NCBI RefSeq assembly: GCF_014843845.1
Contig: NZ_JHQS01000126.1
Span: 1 to 64,000, forward strand
Source: Mesorhizobium amorphae
GTDB taxonomy: Bacteria > Pseudomonadota > Alphaproteobacteria > Rhizobiales > Rhizobiaceae
Length of the DNA: 64,000 nucleotides
Direction of reading: 5' to 3'
The notes beneath the pieces are model-generated. The model ran no database searches, was not told where the DNA came from, and worked only from the letters and a program-made list of their open reading frames with translations. How positions within the stretch are numbered: the stretch's first letter is position 1; the number at the start of each line of letters is the position of its first letter. Made by a program: the position numbers and the translations under genes. Positions 17,759-25,115 of this stretch are shown here, piece by piece.

Positions 17759-18445
17759 TCAGGCTGTCAGCGGCGGCAGACCGGCCGGCAGCTTCGCCTG
17801 CCAGAGCGTGAAGCCTTCCCAGTAGACATTGTCGAGCAGTTGGGTGTCGTCAACACCGTCCCAGCCGAACAGGATGGTGTTGACCAGCCAGGATGCCGCA
17901 TAAGGCACGGTCTGCGTCGTTGCCGCGGCACCGTCCAGGCACCAGGCATATTCGTAATCGCCGCCACCGACGTCGCGGTTGAGTGTCACCGCAAGCTTGT
18001 GGATGCCAGTCGAGCCGAGCGGCGCGCCAAGGCCGAGCGAGACGGCGTCATACATCTCGTCGTCGACGGCGACCGTGATGCCGTCGCTCGATGTGTCCCA
18101 GTTGGTATTGTCGCCGATGAACATGGCAAAGCCATACGGCGCATTGAGGAAGTTCAGCACGAAACGCACGGTGCAGCCGGCGGCAAGGCCGGCAGAGATG
18201 TCGGCAAGCAGCGGCCCGATCGCCTTGGGCCGGTTCGAGTTCGATTCGATGAAACGCAGGCCGGAGGCGGATAGCGCGGCGGGATCGAAACCGCCGCCGA
18301 GCATTTCGTCGATGCTGCGCGCCGCGCCGCCGGCATAGCCGTCGCCTGTCTTGAGATCCATGTGCGCGATTGCGCCGTCCGGCAGCCATGGCGGCAGTCC
18401 GCCGCCACTGCCGTTCAGCATCTGCGCAGCGCTGGAGAGGATCAT
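17759..18445 (-). CDS. Putative phage tail-tip/fibre-associated protein
   Basis: A 228-residue protein with a jelly-roll/LamG-like look (AIAHMDLKTGDGY, LRFIESNSNRPKA, YAWCLDGAAATTQTV, TILFGWDGVDDTQLLDNVYW). The start at 18445 overlaps the upstream gene's stop, so the ATG 13 codons earlier is not used. It lies just upstream of the endolysin, where phage tail-fibre or receptor-binding genes sit. The tail assignment comes from position and overall character; no conserved family is certain. Confidence 0.5.
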   Translation of the reverse strand: MILSSAAQMLNGSGGGLPPWLPDGAIAHMDLKTGDGYAGGAARSIDEMLGGGFDPAALSASGLRFIESNSNRPKAIGPLLADISAGLAAGCTVRFVLNFLNAPYGFAMFIGDNTNWDTSSDGITVAVDDEMYDAVSLGLGAPLGSTGIHKLAVTLNRDVGGGDYEYAWCLDGAAATTQTVPYAASWLVNTILFGWDGVDDTQLLDNVYWEGFTLWQAKLPAGLPPLTA

Positions 18446-19014
18446 GCGGTCACGTCCGGCGCCAGCCAGCCGCCGATATCCCATTCATCGGTGCCGACTT
18501 TCTTCAGGGTGACCAGCGCACCTTCCTGCGCCGATTGATTGAGGAAGCCGGGAACGGGGTTGATGGTCGGGCCATCGGTCGACACCTCGAATGTGACAGG
18601 CCCGTCGCTGGACGCCCGGTAGCCGAGTTCGGTGTCGATCGGGAAGGCCACATCGTCGTTGAGCGGCAGGGTGACCACGCAACCGCCGGCATTTGTGCAG
18701 CGCTTGTAGCCGTTGGCGTCGCCGAGCACCGGGGTATGTGTCGCGGCCGAGATCGTGGCGACCACGCTCGGCCGGAAATTGGCCTGAGGCAGAGTGACGA
18801 TGTATTCGGTCGCATCCTCCTTGACGATGTGCATCTGGGTGCCGACCGCATAGATGTTCGAGATCTCGATCGGTGATGGCGGGTTGTCCTCCATGGCCTG
18901 GATGCGCTGCTCATGACCCCAGAAGTTGAAGTCCACCTGAAGCGAGGTCAGACGGCCGTCAAGGCCGGCGCCCGTGCCGGCGCCCCAGTCGCCATCATTG
19001 CGATAAGCGGTCAT
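18442..19014 (-). CDS. Putative phage tail/structural protein
   Basis: A 190-residue, beta-rich protein. It begins TAYRNDGDWGAGTGAGLDGR and has a C-terminal domain (VVTLPLNDDVAFPIDTELGY, VTLKKVGTDEWDIGGW) similar to domains at the ends of phage tail-tip and fibre proteins. It overlaps both neighbours by 4 bp. It follows the truncated tape-measure gene, matching the order tape measure, tail tip, fibre, endolysin. Confidence 0.55.
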   Translation of the reverse strand: MTAYRNDGDWGAGTGAGLDGRLTSLQVDFNFWGHEQRIQAMEDNPPSPIEISNIYAVGTQMHIVKEDATEYIVTLPQANFRPSVVATISAATHTPVLGDANGYKRCTNAGGCVVTLPLNDDVAFPIDTELGYRASSDGPVTFEVSTDGPTINPVPGFLNQSAQEGALVTLKKVGTDEWDIGGWLAPDVTA

Positions 19015-19265
19015 TTGAAAATCCTGTCTATGCGGTGACTGGCAGGCAGAGGAAGCAGCGCGACTCGGCGCACGACTGCGGCAAGATCGTTGCCGACCTT
19101 CGACAGGCTGGCGCTGAACTTGTCGAGGTCAGCCTTGATGGCGGCGTTCTTGATCTGGTTGAAGGCCTTTTCGCCGGCATCGCCGAGCGCCTTCAACTGA
19201 TCTTCTATCGCCTTGCCGCCCTCAAGGCCGATGCGCTGCGCGATCGTATTCTTCTGAAATGCCAT
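19011..19265 (-). pseudogene. Truncated tail tape-measure protein
   Basis: Only 84 residues. The N-terminal part (IGLEGGKAIEDQLKALGDAG, then EKAFNQIKNAAIKADLDKFS) matches the start of phage tape-measure proteins, which are normally many hundreds of residues. After VVRRV the sequence changes character (ALLPLPASHRIDRIFK) and stops, overlapping the next gene. This points to a large internal deletion joining the beginning of the gene to a short end. A working tail of normal length could not be built from it. Confidence 0.7.
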
Positions 19266-19534
19266 CAGCCTACCTTCAGGTGTTTCAGGTAAAGTTGACC
19301 AAGGCGCGCAGCGGCACGCTCAGTGATTTCTCGGATGGAAAACCGATCGCGGATGCTCACGCGATCGATGCCGATGAACAGCGGAACCAGCGTAGATGCC
19401 TTGCCAGCCGCGCCGCGCTTCAGAGCACTCAGCGTGACCTTGCCAACATTCTTGCCACGAGTGGAGAACGCCGCCTTGCCAGCGAGCAGCGGCGGCCGCG
19501 TGCGCTGGGTCCGCATCGCATTGTTCGCAGCCAC
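19265..19534 (-). pseudogene. Probable truncated phage tail gene (DUF6441-like end)
   Basis: An 89-residue frame. The C-terminal half (GKASTLVPLFIGIDRVSIRD then RFSIREITERAAARL) resembles the end of phage minor-tail proteins of the DUF6441 type. The N-terminus lacks the expected long leading region, and a plus-strand operon begins immediately beyond it. It therefore seems to be a 3' fragment left after deletion of the capsid and neck genes. Family naming is tentative. Confidence 0.45.
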
Positions 19535-19576
19535 CGCCCTGGTCGCCGCCGGTTTGCTCTATGCGGGGATGCGCTG

Positions 19577-19954
19577 ATGGCTGAGCGTTTCAACGGCCAC
19601 ATCAATCGCGATGCCTTTGAGAAGAAGTTGCGCGAGACTTTTGGCAACATTCCAGAAGAGGCCAAGGCGACACCTGCCCTGCAATGCCAGGCGCGCGCGG
19701 TCGAAGTCTCGATCCAGTTCGCCCTGTTCATCGCCGACGAATTGAATGCCGGCACCAGCGCCAACGTGCTTCTTGACGCTGGCTCGCGCGTCATCGGCGG
19801 CATGGTCGAGAACTTCGCGCGCGGCTTCGCGGGGGATGGCGGCGAGGACATCATCGAAACAATCCTGGACCGGGTCCGCTGGGCAACCACATCGGACGAT
19901 GACGATTTCGAAGTGGTCGTGTCACGCCCTGTGACCAAGGGCGGGAGTGCCTGA
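19577..19954 (+). CDS. Hypothetical phage-island protein
   Basis: A 125-residue soluble, mostly helical protein (FNGHINRDAFEKKLRETFGN, AVEVSIQFALFIADELNAGT) with an acidic C-terminal region (SDDDDFEVVV). It is 1 bp from the DUF5131 gene and heads the compact operon that ends with the integrase. No family recognised. Confidence 0.55.
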   Translation: MAERFNGHINRDAFEKKLRETFGNIPEEAKATPALQCQARAVEVSIQFALFIADELNAGTSANVLLDAGSRVIGGMVENFARGFAGDGGEDIIETILDRVRWATTSDDDDFEVVVSRPVTKGGSA

Positions 19955-19955
19955 T

Positions 19956-21080
19956 ATGGCTGACAAATCCGCCATCGAATGGACCGACGCGACATGGAAC
20001 CCGGTCGTCGGCTGCTCGATCGTCTCGCCCGGCTGCACCCATTGCTATGCCATGAGCATGGCCGCCCGCATCGAGGCGATGACGGCCGCGCTACAGGCGA
20101 AAGGCCAGACCGGCGCACCTCACTATGTCGGCACCACGAAGAAGGTGAACGGCCATACCGTCTGGACCGGCAAGCTTGCGCTGGCGCCGGACCATATCCT
20201 GACCGAACCGCTGGCTTGGCGCACCCCGCGCCGCATCTTCGTCAATTCGATGGGCGACCTTTTTCACGAGGACGTGCCCGACGCATGGATCGACAAGGTC
20301 TTCGCCATCATGGCGCTGGCGCCGCAGCACACCTTCCAGGTGCTGACCAAGCGCGCCAAGCGCATGCGGGAGTATTTCGAGAAGATCGACCAGGAACTCC
20401 GCTCGGCCGGTGAACAGGGCTATGCGCCCAGGCGGCTCGATCAGCTCGCATGCGACATCAGCCGATCGCCCCGTGCAGCCGATACCGATTGGCCGCTCCC
20501 CGGCGTGCCGGATTGGCCGCTACCCAACGTCTGGCTCGGCGTCTCGGCAGAGCGCCAGCGGGAGGCCGACGAGCGCGTTCCCGAGCTGCTGGCGACGCCG
20601 GCAGCGATCCGCTTCGTCTCCGCCGAGCCGCTTCTCGGCCCGATCAACATCATTGATGCAATGTGGGCTGGACAGGATCCGGCATCGTCTCACCTGGAAG
20701 AGACGATCGACTGGATCATCGTCGGCGGCGAGAGCGGTCCTGACGCACGGCCGATGCATCCCGCCTGGGCCCGTTCGATCCGCGACCAGTGTCATCGCGT
20801 CAGCGCGCCGTTCTTTTTCAAGCAGTGGGGCGCATGGGCCGATTCCTCTGATGCCCCTGACCTTGTCGAAGGCCGCGAAGACCTGATCTTCGCGCCAGAT
20901 GGAAAGGTGCTCGGCGCGGGCGGTCGTCTCGGCCGCAAGATGCAAGGTTCGGTCGAGCCGGATTGGCGAGCCTTGGGCGGCGCATGGATGACGCTGACCG
21001 GTAAGAAAGCCGCCGGCCGGCTGCTCGACGGCGTCGAGCACAACGCTATGCCGGAGTTGCGCGAGGTGTCGGCGCTATGA
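19956..21080 (+). CDS. Phage Gp37/Gp68 (DUF5131) three-cysteine protein
   Basis: A 374-residue protein of the phage Gp37/Gp68 family (DUF5131). The N-terminus has IEWTDATWNPVVGC and then SPGCTHCYA, giving C20-x6-C27-x2-C30. This resembles a radical-SAM-like iron-sulfur motif with altered spacing. Later conserved blocks are RRIFVNSMGDLFHEDVPD, FQVLTKRAKRM, PNVWLGVSAE, IRFVSAEPLLGPI, WIIVGGESGP and PFFFKQWG. In other bacteria this family is often next to TcmP, its three-Cys-motif partner; here the partner position holds DUF4326. Biochemical activity is unknown. The start at 19956 is chosen over a GTG three codons earlier. Confidence 0.85.
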   Translation: MADKSAIEWTDATWNPVVGCSIVSPGCTHCYAMSMAARIEAMTAALQAKGQTGAPHYVGTTKKVNGHTVWTGKLALAPDHILTEPLAWRTPRRIFVNSMGDLFHEDVPDAWIDKVFAIMALAPQHTFQVLTKRAKRMREYFEKIDQELRSAGEQGYAPRRLDQLACDISRSPRAADTDWPLPGVPDWPLPNVWLGVSAERQREADERVPELLATPAAIRFVSAEPLLGPINIIDAMWAGQDPASSHLEETIDWIIVGGESGPDARPMHPAWARSIRDQCHRVSAPFFFKQWGAWADSSDAPDLVEGREDLIFAPDGKVLGAGGRLGRKMQGSVEPDWRALGGAWMTLTGKKAAGRLLDGVEHNAMPELREVSAL

Positions 21081-21418
21081 CCGCTCCCGTGCGCATCCAG
21101 CTTTCGCGCCGCAAGGGCTGGCGCATGCCCGAGAACACCGTCACCGTCGCGCGTCCGGGCCCATGGGGCAATCCGTTCGTCGTCGGCAAGCATGGCGACG
21201 CTGCCTACTGTGTCGACCTCTACAAGGCGCTGCTCGCCGGCCTTCTGCGCGTCGGCGCCGATCCCAACATCGAGGCGCTGGAGCGGACACGCCAGTTCGT
21301 CGCCGAGAATGCCGACGAGCTGCGCGACAAGAACCTCGCATGCTGGTGCAAGCCAGGCGCGCCCTGCCACGCCGACGTTTTGCTCGAGATCGTCAATTCC
21401 AGGGGAGGGCAGGGCTGA
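21077..21418 (+). CDS. DUF4326 domain protein
   Basis: A 113-residue protein of the DUF4326 type: RIQLSRRKGWRMPENTVTVA, RPGPWGNPFVVG, then LRDKNLACWCKPGAPCHADV with a conserved C-W-C...C-H cluster. It overlaps the DUF5131 gene by 4 bp and the next gene by 1 bp. DUF4326 is frequent in phages and has no established reaction. The tight coupling suggests the two proteins act together. Confidence 0.82.
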   Translation: MTAPVRIQLSRRKGWRMPENTVTVARPGPWGNPFVVGKHGDAAYCVDLYKALLAGLLRVGADPNIEALERTRQFVAENADELRDKNLACWCKPGAPCHADVLLEIVNSRGGQG

Positions 21419-21618
21419 TGGGACGCCGACCGGCCCTTCGCCCGTCAGACCTGGTGAATGCGCTCGCCGCGCTCAAGCAGGCCGGCGTCGAGCCGTGCAC
21501 GCTCGACGTGCTGCCCGACGGCACCCACCGCTGGCACTTTACGAAGCCCGCAAATCCGGACGACAATGACCTCGATCGCGAGCTGGCGGAGTTCGACGCG
21601 AAACATGGTCATGGTTGA
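21418..21618 (+). CDS. Small protein upstream of integrase
   Basis: A 66-residue protein (begins MGRRPALRPSDLVNALAALK) with a short helical N-terminus and VLPDGTHRWHF in the middle. Small genes of this type often precede integrases in rhizobial prophages. An excisionase-like role is possible from size and position, but no excisionase fold can be read. Its end overlaps the integrase start by 14 bp. Confidence 0.55.
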   Translation: MGRRPALRPSDLVNALAALKQAGVEPCTLDVLPDGTHRWHFTKPANPDDNDLDRELAEFDAKHGHG

Positions 21619-22624
21619 GCTGAAGGGCCTGCACACCGTCAAGGCCAAGGGCAAGGTCTATCACTACGCCTGGCGCGGCGGCCCGGCCGTCACTGGCGAG
21701 CCCGGCACGCCGGCATTCCAGGCCTCCTACAACGAGGCGATCGCCAGCCGGCAGGCGCCCGACGCCACCAGGTTCAGCGGCAGCGTCGTCCGCTACAAGG
21801 CCAGCGCCGACTACAAGAAGCTGGCCGAATCGACGCGTCGCAACTGGGGCCCGTGGCTCGATCGCATCGCCGATCATTTCGGTGCGCTGTCGGTCCGCCA
21901 GTTCGACCGGCCGGAGAAGATCAGGCCGAGGATCCGGGCGTGGCGCGCCAAATATGCCGAGACCCCGCGCGCCGCCGACTATGGCATGCAGGTGCTGTCG
22001 CGCGTGCTGTCCTTCGAGGTGGACCGCGGCGCCATCGCCTCGAACCCGTGCGAGGGCATCAAGCAGCTCTATGCCGGCTCGCGTTCCGACATCATCTGGA
22101 CCGACGCCGACATCGCGCGGATCCGGCCGCATTGTTCGATAGAGGTGCAGCACGCGATCGACCTTGCCGCCCACACTGGCCTGCGCGCCGGCGACCTGGT
22201 GCGGCTGTCCTGGTCGCATGTCGGCGAGGAAGCCATCACCATCACCACCGGCAAGAGCAAGCACCGCCGCGAGGCTGTGATCCCGCTCTATGACGAGCTG
22301 CGCGCCCTTCTGAAGCGGATCCCGTTCAAGTCGCCGGTCATCCTGACCTCGAGCAAGGGCCGGCCGTGGGTCAAGGACGGGCTGGGCAGCTCATTCGTGA
22401 AGGCGAAGAAGGAAGCTTGGCCGGAAGGGGAGAACCTCAACTTCCACGACCTGCGCGGCACGGCCGCGACGAAGTTCTATGTCGCCGGCCTGACCGAACG
22501 CGAGATCGCCGAGATCATGGCCTGGGAAGAAGAGCACGTCGCCCGCATCATCCGCCGCTACGTCGGTCGCGGGGCAGCGATCAAGGAGCGGATCCGGAAG
22601 CTGAACGAGGCGCGAACACGCTAG
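21605..22624 (+). CDS. int: Tyrosine recombinase/phage integrase
   Basis: A 339-residue integrase with an N-terminal SAM-like core-binding domain (about 65-160) and the catalytic domain (about 165-330). All catalytic residues are visible: R194 in AAHTGLRAGD, K217 in TTGKSKHRR, H281 and R284 in NFHDLRGTAA, W307 in EIMAWEEE and the nucleophile Y319 in RRYVGRG. The start is either 21605 or 21611; neither has a strong ribosome binding site, as expected for coupling with the overlapping upstream gene. It faces the tRNA-Gly attR site and should recombine the 47 bp core repeats. It is the last gene of a six-gene-dense plus-strand block. Confidence 0.93.
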   Translation: MVMVELKGLHTVKAKGKVYHYAWRGGPAVTGEPGTPAFQASYNEAIASRQAPDATRFSGSVVRYKASADYKKLAESTRRNWGPWLDRIADHFGALSVRQFDRPEKIRPRIRAWRAKYAETPRAADYGMQVLSRVLSFEVDRGAIASNPCEGIKQLYAGSRSDIIWTDADIARIRPHCSIEVQHAIDLAAHTGLRAGDLVRLSWSHVGEEAITITTGKSKHRREAVIPLYDELRALLKRIPFKSPVILTSSKGRPWVKDGLGSSFVKAKKEAWPEGENLNFHDLRGTAATKFYVAGLTEREIAEIMAWEEEHVARIIRRYVGRGAAIKERIRKLNEARTR

Positions 22625-23682
22625 CCAAGAGTAGATTCTTCTTGAGGCGGCGACTTCGCAGGGATTGTTTTGATGTTCGTCCATGCGGACGACCTTGGCG
22701 CCTGGTTCTTATAAATCATCACAGGTGACTGCGGTGCGGACTCCGAGAGTTTGGCAACAAGTGCCTCAATAGCAGAGGCAGTGTGGTTGGGGAGTATTGA
22801 TGAAATTGCTTTTCCGACATCAGTGAGAACATAGACCGGTATCATTGGCGAACCTTTTTCAAATTTCAAAATTTGTTTCTCAATAACTCCGCCGATTGTG
22901 GAATCTTTTATCAACGCTAATCCCAATATTTCAAAATTCCAAAACCAAATCTCCACTCCTTTATTGGAAGTGACTTCCGTTGACTGCCTTACCTGACCAG
23001 AAAACCCCGGCTCTACCAGAAGTCCTGCTTCCGTCAGTTTCACAGTCTCTTCGAAAGAGAGCTCCCCCACGAGGCACTTTACGAGTACATTATCCAATCG
23101 ATGTTCGCAGACCTTTTCAAACAATGTCGCGGTCTCAGGATCAATTTCGTCGACAGTTCGCAACACCTTCGCCGAGAAGGTATTCGGCCTCCGAACTTCC
23201 GCAGCGAGGACTCTACCCCATTTTTCTCGTAGCTCATCCGTGGTGGCAGACCCCGCATATCGCTCGAATCTATGCGTAAAAGTCTCATCTAGTGTCTCTG
23301 GGCCGGATGTTGCTTCCGCTTCGGTCGGTGGTTGTCGGCGCAGGTCCTCAATCGCTTTCCCCAAGACAGCGTCCTTGTTTTGCCGTTCGACGAAGATCGA
23401 TTCGAGGTGGCCCCGTATTGCCCGTTCAGCAAACTCCCTGTCTGTCCTTAACTGATCGAGCCCAATCTCTGTCATTGCCTCGATGGCACGCACTCTTGCA
23501 TCGCTACGCGCGCGCTTTTCTGCTGTCCAAGCTTCCATTGGCGCATTCATCAGTTCAGCTAGGTTTCCGCCAAGACGATCTATTGCGGCGATAAATCTGC
23601 TTTTGGCGATGGCCTTGACACCGGTGGGCGTGACTTCAGCAGAGACAGATGTCTCCTTATCGAGGTGATCTTCAATACGCAT
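22621..23682 (-). CDS. DUF2806-like protein, candidate defence cargo
   Basis: A 353-residue soluble protein. The N-terminal half is helical and charged (MEAWTAEKRARSDARVRAIE onward). The central block is FTHRFERYAGSATTDELREK and WGRVLAAEVRRPNTFSAKVL, where W-G-x-x-L-A-x-E is characteristic of DUF2806 proteins. The C-terminal part is beta-rich (IWFWNFEILGLALI, IPVYVLTDVGKAI). It is convergent with the integrase (4 bp overlap) and lies directly inside attR, a typical cargo position, with lower G+C than neighbours. Function is not established; anti-phage or exclusion activity is an inference from position. Confidence 0.65.
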   Translation of the reverse strand: MRIEDHLDKETSVSAEVTPTGVKAIAKSRFIAAIDRLGGNLAELMNAPMEAWTAEKRARSDARVRAIEAMTEIGLDQLRTDREFAERAIRGHLESIFVERQNKDAVLGKAIEDLRRQPPTEAEATSGPETLDETFTHRFERYAGSATTDELREKWGRVLAAEVRRPNTFSAKVLRTVDEIDPETATLFEKVCEHRLDNVLVKCLVGELSFEETVKLTEAGLLVEPGFSGQVRQSTEVTSNKGVEIWFWNFEILGLALIKDSTIGGVIEKQILKFEKGSPMIPVYVLTDVGKAISSILPNHTASAIEALVAKLSESAPQSPVMIYKNQAPRSSAWTNIKTIPAKSPPQEESTLG

Positions 23683-23881
23683 TTGACTTCCCGCTGACAA
23701 CGCAGGACACCACAGCACTCTCGTGAGGACAAATCAACGAGATACGAAATGCGACCGGAGTGATCCACCGCGCCCAAATGCTGAGCTTGGACCGGATAGA
23801 GAACGCATTGTGTAAAACTGCCTGTAAAACCGCCGGGCGGCGGCGTATGCCAAATCAGGCGCGAAGCCTTGTGGCGCAAAG
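23683..23881. promoter_or_regulatory. attR-proximal control region with integrase arm repeats
   Basis: This 199 bp stretch contains no gene. It holds two direct repeats TGTAAAACTG (23811-23820) and TGTAAAACCG (23823-23832), the same motif as inside attL, and presumably the promoter of the DUF2806-like gene. The paired repeats are probable integrase arm sites. Confidence 0.6.
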
Positions 23882-23955
23882 TGGAGCGGGTAGAGGGAAT
23901 CGAACCCTCGCGTTCAGCTTGGGAAGCTGACAAGCTACCATTACATCATACCCGC
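23882..23955 (-). tRNA. tRNA-Gly(CCC)
   Basis: A full 74-base cloverleaf on the minus strand: acceptor GCGGGTA/TACCCGC, D-arm with AATGGTAGC, anticodon stem TCAGC/GCTGA with loop TTCCCAA (anticodon CCC), T-arm GAGGGTTCGATTCCCTC, and an encoded CCA after the discriminator T. It reads GGG glycine codons. Its 3' 47 bases serve as the attachment core of the island to its left and stay intact after integration. Confidence 0.96.
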
Positions 23956-24121
23956 GGCGTCACCTCGTTACCATGAGGGCCCCGCTTCGGGCAATCGTCA
24001 AAGCCGCCGAAAGCCGCTCGCCCTGTTGGCAAGACGCCTTTGATGCCGGTCGACGGGCATGATAGAACGGCCGCGCCTTGCGAACCGGCACTTGTTTGCT
24101 TGGCGATGTTATGGTCCGAAC

Positions 24122-25099
24122 ATGAAGTGCTGGGTGGGGACCCGCTTGGAATTCAAGATAAGGAGGAGGAGAAGGACTTCTCACTCCAGAAAGACATTCA
24201 CGTCAGAAGACCTGCAGTTCCTCCTGCAGCTTCCCGTTTTTGCGATTGTCTCCCTTCTCGCTCCCGAGAAGCGCTGGCAAGCAGCCTGTATGACCATTGA
24301 GCGGCTGAAAGGCGCTTCTTCCAACCTGGGGGATGGCTGCGTCCGGCAGACTCTCGCCTCGTTCGGATTGACTGGCGCTGACGATCAACGCCGCATCGGC
24401 GCGATGCGAAGCGAGCACCATGTCCAGATCGTGCGCGAGCGTCTGGCCGGCTGGAAACCCGACATCGAGTTGCGAGGTCGGCAGCAACTCGATGCGGCAA
24501 GAAACGCAGGCCACGGCGCGGTCCTGTGGATCGCGCATTTCTCCTTCAACGCCCTCGCGGCGAAAATGGCTTTCGCCGGGGCAGGGCTCGAAGTGTTCCA
24601 CGTCAGCCGGCCGGAGCACGGCTTCACCAAGTCGCGCTTCGGCATCCGTTTCCTCAACCCGATCAGGACCGGCGCCGAGCTGAAATACGCGGCCGGCCGG
24701 ATCGTGATCGATCGTGCCAATTCCGCAGCAAGCATGCACGAGGCCCGGCGTCTGCTGCGCGCGAACAAATTCGTGTCGATAACGGCGGGAGCCTGGGAGG
24801 GCGAATTGCTGGTCAAGGCAAGGATTGGCCAGTCAGCCATCGAACTGTCGAGCGGCGCGCCCCGCCTGGCCAAGATCGCCGGCGCCCCGCTGCTCCCGGT
24901 TTTCGTCGTGCGTGACGACAGCACCGGCAAGATCCGGGTGACCGTGGATCGGCCCATCGACCTGGAAGGTCATCGGGACAGGGCCGAACTCCTGCAGTCA
25001 GCCACGCAGGAATTCGCCGACAGGCATCTGCCCTTCCTCGCGGCCAGTCCTCACCAGTGGCGCGACTGGGAGAAACTGACGGCGTTCAACCCGCACTGA
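24122..25099 (+). CDS. LpxL/HtrB-like acyltransferase family protein
   Basis: A 325-residue protein similar in layout to lipid A late acyltransferases. It has an N-terminal hydrophobic helix (FLLQLPVFAIVSLLAP), then GHGAVLWIAHFSFNALAAKM where the catalytic H-x4-D/E motif is expected, and LRANKFVSITAGAWEGELLV and KIAGAPLLPVFVVRDD as later conserved blocks. The acidic partner of the active-site histidine is replaced (HFSFNA), so classic acyl transfer may be altered. The start at 24122 gives the usual family N-terminus; an earlier ATG at 24059 is possible. It is followed 16 bp later by a glycosyltransferase gene, suggesting a cell-envelope operon. Confidence 0.68.
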   Translation: MKCWVGTRLEFKIRRRRRTSHSRKTFTSEDLQFLLQLPVFAIVSLLAPEKRWQAACMTIERLKGASSNLGDGCVRQTLASFGLTGADDQRRIGAMRSEHHVQIVRERLAGWKPDIELRGRQQLDAARNAGHGAVLWIAHFSFNALAAKMAFAGAGLEVFHVSRPEHGFTKSRFGIRFLNPIRTGAELKYAAGRIVIDRANSAASMHEARRLLRANKFVSITAGAWEGELLVKARIGQSAIELSSGAPRLAKIAGAPLLPVFVVRDDSTGKIRVTVDRPIDLEGHRDRAELLQSATQEFADRHLPFLAASPHQWRDWEKLTAFNPH

Positions 25100-25115
25100 C
25101 GGCCGAAAGCAAGCT

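Larger units (their letters stand above)
8804..23928. mobile_element. tRNA-Gly-integrated prophage-derived island
   Basis: A 15.1 kb island bounded by 47 bp direct repeats, with the intact tRNA-Gly(CCC) at the right end and a complete tyrosine integrase 1.3 kb from it. Inside are phage lysis and distal tail genes on the minus strand, a truncated tape-measure gene, and a compact plus-strand operon ending in the integrase gene. Cargo includes a phospholipase-A2-like protein, a TadG-like protein, DNA ligase, thermonuclease and a DUF2806-like protein. No capsid, portal, terminase or replication gene is recognisable, so it cannot make its own virions. It is a degraded prophage or possibly a satellite that relies on a helper phage. 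Confidence 0.88.

Noticed and set aside
14842..19534. A complete phage-tail-like bacteriocin (tailocin)
   Set aside because: Sheath, tube, baseplate and a full tape-measure gene are absent; only distal tail pieces and lysis genes remain.
19500..19577. 25-codon GTG-started frame encoding a hydrophobic peptide (RIALFAATALVAAGLLYAGM)
   Set aside because: It ends in a 1 bp-type overlap with the next gene and could be a tiny membrane protein, but it has no clear ribosome binding site and lies across the deletion junction. Support is too weak for a feature.
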